From contig JAPXLT010000215.1 of NCBI GenBank assembly GCA_033809415.1, positions 1 to 8,528 of the forward strand: DNA of 8,528 nt, read 5' to 3'. Below, piece after piece: positions 1 to 5,230 of this stretch (its first letter is position 1; every line of letters begins with the position of its first letter). Position numbers and translations under genes: made by a program. The notes under the pieces are model-generated. The model did not search any database. It worked only from the letters and a program-made list of their open reading frames with translations, and had not been told where the DNA came from. Origin of the DNA: JAQVUB01 sp033809415 (GTDB taxonomy: Bacteria; Verrucomicrobiota; Lentisphaeria; Oligosphaerales; Oligosphaeraceae).

Positions 1-12
1 TGTCTTTTTTCT

Positions 13-93
13 CCGACTGATCCGACCGATCCGACCGATCCGACCGATCTACTTGATCCGTCCGATCCGTCCGATCCGACTGATCCGTCCGAT
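13..93 (-). repeat. Tandem array of nine 9-bp units
   Basis: Nine consecutive 9-bp units of the type CCGACCGAT / CCGTCCGAT / CCGACTGAT occupy these positions, with one divergent unit CTACTTGAT at 49-57. The reverse complement of the divergent unit (ATCAAGTAG) is a regular member of the array at 4783-4913, so the two arrays belong to one family. This copy lies in the orientation of the minus-strand regulator gene and forms the distal part of the composite repeat that follows that gene's 3' end. The period of nine leaves reading frames open, but the predicted peptides are simple repeats and no gene is supported. Confidence 0.93.
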
Positions 94-100
94 TTGTTGT

Positions 101-216
101 CCGTGTCCCGTCCGTGTCCCGTCCGTGTAAAGTCCGTGTCCCGTCCGTGTCCCGTCCGTGTCCCGTCCGTGTCCCGTCCGTGTCCCGTCCGTGTCCCGTC
201 CGTGTCCCGTCCGTGT
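101..216 (-). repeat. Tandem array of ten 11-bp units
   Basis: Ten perfect-length 11-bp units CCGTGTCCCGT run from 101 to 210, followed by a truncated CCGTGT. One unit (123-133) has AAA in place of CCC. On the minus strand the units read ACGGACGGGAC and ACGGACTTTAC, which are the same two variants seen at 4750-4780 and 8340-8416. Nearly all substitution is in the three-base block, while the ACGGAC..AC frame is constant. The array sits between the 9-bp array and the hairpin module. Confidence 0.95.
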
Positions 217-221
217 GGGTT

Positions 222-237
222 GTGGGCGTCAGTCCAC
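222..237 (-). repeat. Second hairpin of the 3' module (GTGGAC...GCCCAC)
   Basis: A 16-base inverted repeat with 6-base arms and a 4-base loop. On the minus strand it reads GTGGACTGACGCCCAC, with one A:C mismatch; on the plus strand that position is a G:T pair. It is one of five copies of this hairpin in the window and lies beside the 11-bp array, as the copies at 4727 and 8317 do. Positions 241-271 carry the attached CACGAA box (minus strand: T-run, AACCACGAA, CACACGAAAGG). Confidence 0.7.
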
Positions 238-269
238 GCCAAGTCCTTTCGTGTGGTTCGTGGTTAAAA

Positions 270-301
270 AATGGGTTGTGGACGCTAGTCCACCCCAAGA
301 G
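270..301 (-). terminator. Candidate terminator of the LacI-type regulator
   Basis: Read on the minus strand, 10 bases past the stop codon, the sequence gives GGG, then GTGGAC-TAGC-GTCCAC, an AA bulge, CCC, A and six T residues. That is a 9-bp interrupted stem followed closely by a T-run, close to an intrinsic terminator. The stem is perfect (GTGGAC/GTCCAC) and differs by a compensated base pair from the GTGGGC/GCCCAC copies at 6880 and 8317. Termination activity is inferred from shape and position only. Confidence 0.55.
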
Positions 302-310
302 AGTTTGAGT

Positions 311-1375
311 TCACCGAAAACCTGCTCGATTAAAATTGGCAACCATTGGAATCAAACATTCAAAATCATTGTCTTCCATATTTTTTTGCTCGATTTGAGC
401 AATCAGAATACTGACCGCCTTGTCTGTCAATTTCGGCCAGTCGTAGCAAATGGCTTCAAATGGAAAAACCCCGGATTCCGGCGCATTCAGGGCTATTCCA
501 CTGTATTGACCCGCTTCAATTCCAGCGTCTTGAAACATGTCATGCAGGGTATTGATATATGCGTAATGTACAGAAATAACAGCGTTAACTGCACCTGAAC
601 GCAATTGAGGAATCAGATGCATGGCGACTTCATCAAGAAGCGTGTTGTGCGTGATCTCCGTCAAATTCTCCAAAGGATAGCGAGCACTTTCAACAATGCT
701 TATACCATACTTGGAAGCCAACATGTCCGTATACATGACTAATTTCTCCTCCAACCATGAGGAGGCCGGAGTCTGTGAATAAATCAAAGATGCCCGCGTA
801 TGCCCACGACGCGAAAGCTCTTCCATGACTTTCATGATCCCACTCATAAAATCCATATTGACCGATGGAATGCCAAAATGCCCAGCCATCTTTGGAATGT
901 CCATCATGACAACGGGAATCTTCTTCTTGACAGCTTTGATGACATCTGCATGAGGTGAGCCGATGATCGCACCGTCAAAATGATTGTTTAAATATGGATA
1001 GCAACGAAAACCAGCCTGCATATGATAAAAGTAATCCGCCATGAGATAACCATGACGAGCCGCAGAAACCGTCAACAACATGGAACGACGCAATTCAAGA
1101 GGATCATTCTCAGGCGATTGTAAAGACCCCAAGTGTGATATGTGAAACAAAATGCGACTGGGAGTGTGAACAGAACGATTCCCCGCACGAAGATGACGGG
1201 CCTCCAGGCTGGGACTGTACCCCAAATCGTTTGCAGCAAGCCATACCTTGCGCTTGGTATGCTCCGCAAAATCATCACGACCATTCAAAACACCACTTAC
1301 CGTGGAAATACTTACACCACAACGACGTGATATATCATGTAAGGTTATCGCTGGCTTGGTCATGTCACTTGCCAT
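311..1375 (-). CDS. LacI-family transcriptional regulator
   Basis: A 354-residue DNA-binding repressor or activator of the LacI/GalR family. Residues 10-55 form the N-terminal helix-turn-helix (ITLHDISRRCGVSISTVSGV onward, ending ANDLGYSP). The ARHLRAGNRS stretch at 59-68 corresponds to the hinge helix. The rest is a periplasmic-binding-protein-like effector domain (FDGAIIGSP, PVVMMDIP, RRGHTRASLIY), presumably for a sugar or related ligand. The length is normal for the family. I chose the ATG at 1375; a second ATG four codons on (MTKPAITL) gives a more typical family N-terminus and is equally possible, since neither has a clear Shine-Dalgarno. The gene is alone on the minus strand, followed by a hairpin module and preceded by a good promoter. 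GC is lower than in the neighbours in places: 60-base samples at 361 and 601 count 37% and 50%, against 52% and 70% in the helicase at 2701 and 3121. The ligand and target genes cannot be read from the window. Confidence 0.93.
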   Translation of the reverse strand: MASDMTKPAITLHDISRRCGVSISTVSGVLNGRDDFAEHTKRKVWLAANDLGYSPSLEARHLRAGNRSVHTPSRILFHISHLGSLQSPENDPLELRRSMLLTVSAARHGYLMADYFYHMQAGFRCYPYLNNHFDGAIIGSPHADVIKAVKKKIPVVMMDIPKMAGHFGIPSVNMDFMSGIMKVMEELSRRGHTRASLIYSQTPASSWLEEKLVMYTDMLASKYGISIVESARYPLENLTEITHNTLLDEVAMHLIPQLRSGAVNAVISVHYAYINTLHDMFQDAGIEAGQYSGIALNAPESGVFPFEAICYDWPKLTDKAVSILIAQIEQKNMEDNDFECLIPMVANFNRAGFR

Positions 1376-1409
1376 TTGTAACGTTGTAGTAAAACATGGT
1401 TGCAGGGAT

Positions 1410-1438
1410 ATTATACATCCTTTTTTTCAACAATTCAA
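1410..1438 (-). promoter_or_regulatory. Sigma70-type promoter of the LacI-type regulator
   Basis: On the minus strand TTGAAT (1438-1433) is followed after exactly 17 bases by a perfect TATAAT (1415-1410), 35 bases upstream of the ATG at 1375. A short dyad GGAT-N7-ATCC (1406-1420) overlaps the -10 box. LacI-type proteins often control their own gene, so this could be an operator, but the arms are only four bases long. Confidence 0.7.
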
Positions 1439-1622
1439 CTCCCTACGCAATTTTTTTTGCGCGAACTTGCCCAAAATGTAATGTGTCAGTCTTCTGTAGT
1501 GCGTGGTGTGGGTCAGACGTGGTGGACGGTGTGGACAGGACAAGCCCCCCGTACCCCACGACACAATACTCTTAACTTAACGCTTTGTAACCACACAGAC
1601 GACTCAACTCCGTAAAGCCGAC

Positions 1623-1691
1623 CTTGGCGTCCTTGGCGTCTTGGCGGTTCAATAACGAGGAACCAACCGCCAAGACGCCAAGAACGCCAAG
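1623..1691. repeat. Large 27-bp hairpin of CTTGGCGT / CGCCAAGA units
   Basis: The arms 1623-1649 and 1665-1691 are complementary over 27 positions with a single mismatch (1631 against 1683) and a 15-base loop. Each arm is itself an iteration of a GGCGTCTT-like unit. CGCCAAGACGCCAAG boxes are, from memory, common intergenic repeats in PVC-group genomes. Function is unknown; it could act as a strong transcription or replication barrier. Confidence 0.9.
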
Positions 1692-1694
1692 CAA

Positions 1695-1802
1695 TCGGAG
1701 AAAGCAACAAACCAGACCGCAAATTCTACACGCAAGTTCATTCATCGAAGCAACAACTCTACAAAATTTTTGCGTTTTCAGTATTTTCCGTGGACAAAAA
1801 AT
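1695..1802 (-). repeat. 108-bp intergenic module, inverted copy
   Basis: Read on the minus strand this stretch aligns end to end with 6901-7008. Both begin ATTTTTTGTCCACGGAAA and end TTTCTCCGA, and both are 108 bases long, with many substitutions and a few balanced indels between. Here the end abuts the 27-bp hairpin, whereas in the other copy it abuts 9-bp units, so the module has been joined to different partners. Part of the same module (a 23-base perfect match to 6945-6967) recurs at 1909-1931. Confidence 0.85.
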
Positions 1803-1823
1803 AGGTTGTAGTCGTGATGCCAT

Positions 1824-1840
1824 GCCGGCGAGCCGCCGGC
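1824..1840. repeat. GCCGGC-GAGCC-GCCGGC hairpin
   Basis: A perfect 6-bp GC-only stem with a 5-base loop, with outer CATG on both sides (CATGCCGGCG ... GGCGCTCCATG). It is embedded in the repeat block 1564-1994. It resembles short GC-rich palindromic repeats scattered in many bacterial genomes. Confidence 0.7.
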
Positions 1841-1908
1841 GCTCCATGTCGCCTCCGACGCAATTGCGTAAAGCCGACCTTTTCACACAAGAATTTCGCC
1901 AGAGCAGG

Positions 1909-1980
1909 CTCATCCGTCAAAGCAGCAACCCCATGGAAAATTTTCGTGCCTTTTCGTGTATTTCGTGGTTAAAAAATCTT
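1909..1980 (-). repeat. CACGAA box without the hairpin, inverted copy
   Basis: On the minus strand it reads AAGATTTTTTAACCACGAA, then further CACGAAA repeats, then directly the 23-base segment shared with 6945-6967. The GTGGGC hairpin that normally follows the CACGAA box is missing. The start AAGATTTTTTA is the same 11-base end seen at 6842 and 8278. Confidence 0.75.
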
Positions 1981-2005
1981 AAGTTAAGAGTATTACCCCA
2001 CGACA

Positions 2006-2237
2006 GTCAGAATAATCACAACCGGGACGGTTGCGCTACTTTTTAAACCTGCGCCCCCTGCACCCATTCCCAACGCACTTCGCCCTCCATTCCCTTGAAT
2101 CCTGTACTACAGAGGCATTACTACATTCGATGGTCTTTGCAGGAAAAAGCGTAGTGCAGATTATGAAAATCCGGAATCCGGGTTACAGTAAAAATATTGC
2201 CTCTGCGTTTTTTACTTGACTTTTTCTTGGAATCGTT
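2006..2237. other. Non-coding leader of the helicase gene
   Basis: No repeat of the composite family is seen here. A small inverted repeat CAACCG-GGA-CGGTTG lies at 2019-2033 with five T residues from 2040. A weak promoter-like pair TTGCAG (2137-2142), 16 bases, GATTAT (2159-2164) is the best candidate I can find for the helicase. TTGGAATCGTT just before the ATG offers only a poor ribosome-binding site. Confidence 0.3.
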
Positions 2238-4688
2238 ATGTCTGGCATTGAAGAGTTTATTGAGAATCATTTTTCCGGCAATATTACTGGAAAGCAATGT
2301 ATCGCCTCGAGTGCCGGGAGGTATTCACCCTTGCCCGGCAAGCTTCACTTGTCTCTTCGCATGGCTTTGGACGGCATGGGGGTCTCTCAGTTGTATTCGC
2401 ATCAGGCGGAGGCTTTCGCCAGCATCAGCGCCAACCAGGATACCCTTCTGGTTTCTCGTACCGCCAGCGGCAAGACGCTGTCATTTTTGCTGCCGATCCT
2501 CAATGAGTATCTGAACACTCCCGCAGGGTTCAGCGTGCTGCTGCTGTATCCGACCAAGGCATTGTCACGCGATCAGGAAGGGACTCTTGCCACTCTGCTT
2601 TCCGGCGTCGCCTCGGAAAAGCGCCTGGGTACGTTTGACGGCGATACCCCGGTCGAGGAACGTCAGCATTTGCAGCGGAGCGGGGATTTCATCATCAGCA
2701 ATCCGGACATGCTGCATGCCGGCATTCTGCCCAACCACAAGCGTAACTGGAAAACCTTTTTGTCGCGGCTGCGTTATATCGTCATTGACGAAGTGCACAG
2801 CTATCGCGGCAGTTTCGGCTCGCATGTCGCCAATGTCTTCCGGCGTTTGCTGCGGGTTTGCGAACTGCATGGTTCGAGACCGGTCTTTATCTGCTGCTCG
2901 GCGACCATCGGCAATCCGGACAGCCACGTGAGGGCACTCTGCGGACGCCAATTCCAGGTTCTTGACCGCGATGGCGCTCCTCGACCCGAGCGCGTGCTCT
3001 ATACGGTCAATCCGTCGCTGGTGCGTTCAGAAGGCGTAACCCTCTACCGCAAGGGACCGGCGTCCATTTCCATTCCGTTGTTGCGGGAAGCTTCCGAACG
3101 CGGCATCCGTACGATCTGCTTCTGCCGGGGGCGCCAGGAAGTCGAACGCCTGACCCGTGCCGTGACCGATGGTCGCTGGAGTTATCTGGCGGGACGGGTG
3201 AAACCGTATCGGGGTGGGCTGCTGCCCTCGGAGCGCCGTCAGCTCGAGCGTGACCTGTTCAACGGACGGATCACCACGATTATTACGACCAATGCCCTCG
3301 AACTGGGCATCGATATCGGAGACCTTGACCTTTGCGTGCTGTCCGGACACCCTGGCAGCATCGCCAGCTTCTGGCAACAGGCTGGACGCGTCGGGCGCAA
3401 AGGCAAGGCAGCGACCATTGTCTATCTGGCCAAAGACACCCCGGTTGACCAGTATCTCGTCCATCATCCGGATTTTTTGACTGGAGCGCCGATCGAGCAG
3501 GCCTGGCTCAATGCAGACAATCCGTATATCGTTCTGCAACATCTGCCTTGCGCCGCTTATGAAAATCCATTGCATGAAAAGGAAAATTATTTTTCCAGCA
3601 TGACGGCGGAGCTTGCCATGCACACGTTGACCGAAAATGGCACTTTGAAGCCTTGGCGCGGCAATTTGCGTTTTGCCTTGCAGGATTATCCTGCGCGTGG
3701 TGTCAATCTGCGCGGCATGACGGATTACAATGTGGAAATCTACTGCGGCAGTGAAGTCATTGGCGAACTTGATCCGATCGGTGCACGCGGAACCCTCTAT
3801 AAGGATGCCATCTATCAGCATCTTGGGCGGCGCTACATGTCGCTGGACCTTGATCTCGATAAGAAGCTCTGCCATGTGGAAGAGGTGCATGTTGATTATT
3901 TCACCGAGGCTTCCTGGGAGAACCGCATCGAGCAAGGGGAAATTGACGAGGAAAAGGAACAACAGGGTGCCCGCTTGCAGTTCAGTGAAATCCATGTCAA
4001 CAAGCAGCCGAAGCTGTACAAGAAAATCCGGGAGCGCACCTTCGAGAATATCGGCTATGGTCCGATCACACTGCCGCCTTTTGAATACGATACGATGGGC
4101 TTTGCGTTGCGGATGCCATTGCCATGGATCGAGGCATGTGACCAGGCTGACAAGCGCTGGTTTGGCGCCGCTCTGTATGGGCTGGGGTATTTGCTGCGGC
4201 GAGCCGCGCCAGGACTCTGCATGGCCGATATCCAGGACATCGATACGGACATCTCATTGCTGCACGAGGAAGATGAACGCTGGAAAAGCGCACTCTATCT
4301 TTATGATACGCACGAAGGAGGCGTCGGCTACGCAGAAAAAATCTATGAAATGATCGAGCAGGCACTGACACTTTGCCTGGAAATTCTTCAGGAATGTCCC
4401 TGTAGTGGCGGCTGCCCGGCTTGTGTGCCGCCGCTGCCGCCAGGCGTGATCGATGCGCCCGACATTGCGGAATTGCTGCTGGTCTCCGATGCATCCGTGC
4501 GATGTACGGAAAGTCTGCTGAAGGTATTGTTGACTGGTGAAGTCGTTCTGCCGGTGGTAACAGTGCGGGAAATGCCGGTCGAGCATCCGGTCACTCCACC
4601 TGGCGAAGACCCCGAAATCGCCAAGATCAGCGGGCGTCTCGACCGGGCAGCACGCATCCTGCAACAGAAACGCGACAGGTTGCATTGA
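2238..4688 (+). CDS. YprA/MrfA-type DEAD/DEAH-box helicase with zinc-cysteine C-terminus
   Basis: An 816-residue superfamily 2 helicase. Visible motifs in order: YSHQAEA (53-59), Walker A TASGKT (75-80), YPTKALSRDQ (104-113), ISNPDMLH (153-160), Walker B DEVH (184-187), CSAT (220-223), motif IV TICFCRGRQEVE (292-303), motif V TTNALELGIDIGDLDL (350-365) and motif VI QAGRVGR (381-387). The C-terminal third matches the DUF1998/MZB region, with GGVGYAEKI (694-702) and the cysteine cluster CPCSGGCPACV (720-730), expected to bind zinc. Known relatives are Bacillus MrfA/YprA, a DNA repair helicase, and the Hrq1 family; their partner nuclease MrfB is not in this window. The protein is likely cytoplasmic, unwinding DNA with 3'-5' polarity by family precedent. 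The 80 or so residues after the zinc motif are not recognised. The stop codon is one base from the start of the downstream repeat. The gene appears monocistronic. Confidence 0.93.
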   Translation: MSGIEEFIENHFSGNITGKQCIASSAGRYSPLPGKLHLSLRMALDGMGVSQLYSHQAEAFASISANQDTLLVSRTASGKTLSFLLPILNEYLNTPAGFSVLLLYPTKALSRDQEGTLATLLSGVASEKRLGTFDGDTPVEERQHLQRSGDFIISNPDMLHAGILPNHKRNWKTFLSRLRYIVIDEVHSYRGSFGSHVANVFRRLLRVCELHGSRPVFICCSATIGNPDSHVRALCGRQFQVLDRDGAPRPERVLYTVNPSLVRSEGVTLYRKGPASISIPLLREASERGIRTICFCRGRQEVERLTRAVTDGRWSYLAGRVKPYRGGLLPSERRQLERDLFNGRITTIITTNALELGIDIGDLDLCVLSGHPGSIASFWQQAGRVGRKGKAATIVYLAKDTPVDQYLVHHPDFLTGAPIEQAWLNADNPYIVLQHLPCAAYENPLHEKENYFSSMTAELAMHTLTENGTLKPWRGNLRFALQDYPARGVNLRGMTDYNVEIYCGSEVIGELDPIGARGTLYKDAIYQHLGRRYMSLDLDLDKKLCHVEEVHVDYFTEASWENRIEQGEIDEEKEQQGARLQFSEIHVNKQPKLYKKIRERTFENIGYGPITLPPFEYDTMGFALRMPLPWIEACDQADKRWFGAALYGLGYLLRRAAPGLCMADIQDIDTDISLLHEEDERWKSALYLYDTHEGGVGYAEKIYEMIEQALTLCLEILQECPCSGGCPACVPPLPPGVIDAPDIAELLLVSDASVRCTESLLKVLLTGEVVLPVVTVREMPVEHPVTPPGEDPEIAKISGRLDRAARILQQKRDRLH

Positions 4689-4689
4689 G

Positions 4690-4746
4690 GATTTTTTTAA
4701 CAACGAAAGGCACGAAAAGGTTTAGGGTGGGCTGACGTCCACAACC
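4690..4746 (+). terminator. CACGAA box and hairpin after the helicase gene
   Basis: The stop codon is followed at once by a seven-T run, AACAACGAA and CACGAAAAGG. Then comes AGG-GTGGGC-TGAC-GTCCAC-AA-CCT (4724-4747), a 9-bp stem with one G:U pair and an AA bulge on one side. No T-run follows, so it is not a classical intrinsic terminator. It could still be an RNA 3'-end structure or a protein-binding site. The position just after a gene is the same as for the other copies. Confidence 0.5.
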
Positions 4747-4749
4747 TAC

Positions 4750-4780
4750 ACGGACTTTACACGGACGGGACACGGACAAC
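4750..4780 (+). repeat. Short 11-bp unit array
   Basis: ACGGACTTTAC (4750-4760) and ACGGACGGGAC (4761-4771) are followed by a partial ACGGACAAC. This is the same family as at 101-216 and 8340-8416 but with only two full units, which shows copy number variation between loci. Confidence 0.9.
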
Positions 4781-4782
4781 AA

Positions 4783-4913
4783 ATCGGTCGGATCAGTCGG
4801 ATCGGACGGATCAAGTAGATCGGTCGGATCAGTCGGATCGGACGGATCAAGTAGATCGGTCGGATCAGTCGGATCGGACGGATCAAGTAGATCGGTCGGA
4901 TCAGTCGGATCGG
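4783..4913 (+). repeat. 9-bp units arranged as a 36-bp higher-order repeat
   Basis: Four 9-bp units, ATCGGTCGG, ATCAGTCGG, ATCGGACGG and ATCAAGTAG, form a 36-bp block. It occurs three times without a single difference (4783-4818, 4819-4854, 4855-4890), followed by half a block and ATCGG. There are no unique spacers, so this is not CRISPR. The perfect identity points to recent expansion by slippage or unequal exchange. Confidence 0.97.
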
Positions 4914-4918
4914 CGATG

Positions 4919-4946
4919 TTGGGATTAGCCCTGAAAGGTACATAAT
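4919..4946 (+). promoter_or_regulatory. Promoter-like pair in the 37-bp constant block, upstream of araB
   Basis: The block 4914-4950 is identical over 37 bases to 7035-7071. It contains TTGGGA (4919-4924), a 16-base spacer and CATAAT (4941-4946), which match the sigma70 consensus at four and five of six positions. Both copies point toward the next gene. Transcription would start at about the first 7-bp unit, giving araB a long leader of about 280 bases. This is a prediction from hexamer match and position. Confidence 0.45.
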
Positions 4947-4950
4947 CTCT

Positions 4951-5027
4951 GTCCATCGTCCATCGTCCATCGTCCATCGTCCATCGTCCATCGTCCATCG
5001 TCCATTGTCCATTGTCCATTGTCCATT
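4951..5027 (+). repeat. Tandem array of eleven 7-bp units
   Basis: Seven GTCCATC units (4951-4999) are followed by four GTCCATT units (5000-5027). The heptamer style recalls the short tandemly repeated repetitive sequences known from cyanobacteria, though the unit differs. The equivalent array before the LPS kinase has only five units. Confidence 0.96.
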
Positions 5028-5160
5028 CAGCAGTCCATTCTTGTCCATTCAGTCCATCGTGTCCATTCTTGTCCCTGTCCATTGTCCATTGTCCATTCAG
5101 CAGTCCATTCTTGTCCATTCAGTCCATCGTGTCCATTCTTGTCCCTGTCCATTGTCCATA
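5021..5160 (+). repeat. 70-bp tandem duplication within the leader
   Basis: Positions 5021-5090 and 5091-5160 are the same 70 bases (ten heptamer lengths), differing only at the last base (T at 5090, A at 5160). The unit is made of irregular GTCCATT-type words. A single copy of its core, from CAGCAGTCC to GTCCCTGTCCAT, is present at 7107-7161. The second copy here is therefore a local duplication. Confidence 0.96.
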
Positions 5161-5207
5161 AAAAATCTTTCTGAAAAAAGAAGAAGTTTGGCAAGTAGTA
5201 CGAAAAT
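5159..5207 (+). repeat. Constant tail of the composite repeat before araB
   Basis: TAAAAAATCTT (5159-5169), an A-rich stretch and AAGAAGTTTGGCAAGTAGTACGAAAA (read as two parts, 5182-5193 and 5194-5206) are shared with 7168-7215, with few differences. The tail ends about 24 bases before the araB start. TTGGCA at 5188-5193 resembles a -35 hexamer, but no good -10 box follows. Confidence 0.8.
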
Positions 5208-5230
5208 CTAGGAAATAAGCTGTTAGTATT

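Larger units (their letters stand above)
1553..2005. mobile_element. Repeat block with inverted ends and flanking direct repeat
   Basis: The block 1564-1994 starts with AATACTCTTAACTTAA (1565-1580) and ends with its exact 16-base reverse complement (1979-1994). Immediately outside lie two copies of ACCCCACGACA, at 1553-1563 and 1995-2005; a shared T before each makes the match 12 bases. This is the layout of a transposed element with a target duplication. It contains no gene. Inside are two copies of CGTAAAGCCGACCTT (1611-1625, 1867-1881), a 27-bp hairpin, a 108-bp module and a CACGAA box. A diverged copy of the end sequence, with GGGG before it, starts the repeat after araB (6823-6843). It would have to be a non-autonomous element; no transposase is visible. 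Confidence 0.55.

Noticed and set aside
114..598. Plus-strand frames with S-R-P-C-P-V-R-V repeats
   Set aside because: These come from the 11-bp array and run on antisense to the regulator gene, with no protein-like features.
1376..2237. A small gene in the long gap between the regulator and the helicase
   Set aside because: The open frames here run through repeats and hairpins, lack start signals and show no recognisable protein features.
3027..3995. 322-codon open frame on the minus strand
   Set aside because: It lies wholly inside the helicase gene, which has clear conserved motifs; this is an antisense shadow frame.
4690..4760. Integron attC-like recombination sites after each gene
   Set aside because: A hairpin after each single gene recalls gene cassettes. 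However, the GTTGTGG/CCACAAC edges do not fit the GTTRRRY/RYYYAAC core sites, the spacing is wrong, and one gene is in the opposite orientation.
4783..4913. CRISPR array
   Set aside because: The 36-bp unit length is suggestive, but the units are contiguous with no unique spacers and are internally made of 9-bp words.
4746..5118. Minus-strand open frames rich in W-T-M-D-N-G and D-P-T-D peptide repeats (also at 6850-7236)
   Set aside because: They are translations of the 7-bp and 9-bp DNA arrays, whose periods keep or cycle frames open. They have no domain, no ribosome-binding site and no start context.
5188..5216. Promoter starting with TTGGCA in the composite tail
   Set aside because: The -35-like hexamer is shared by both tails, but at 16-18 bases downstream neither copy has an acceptable -10 hexamer.
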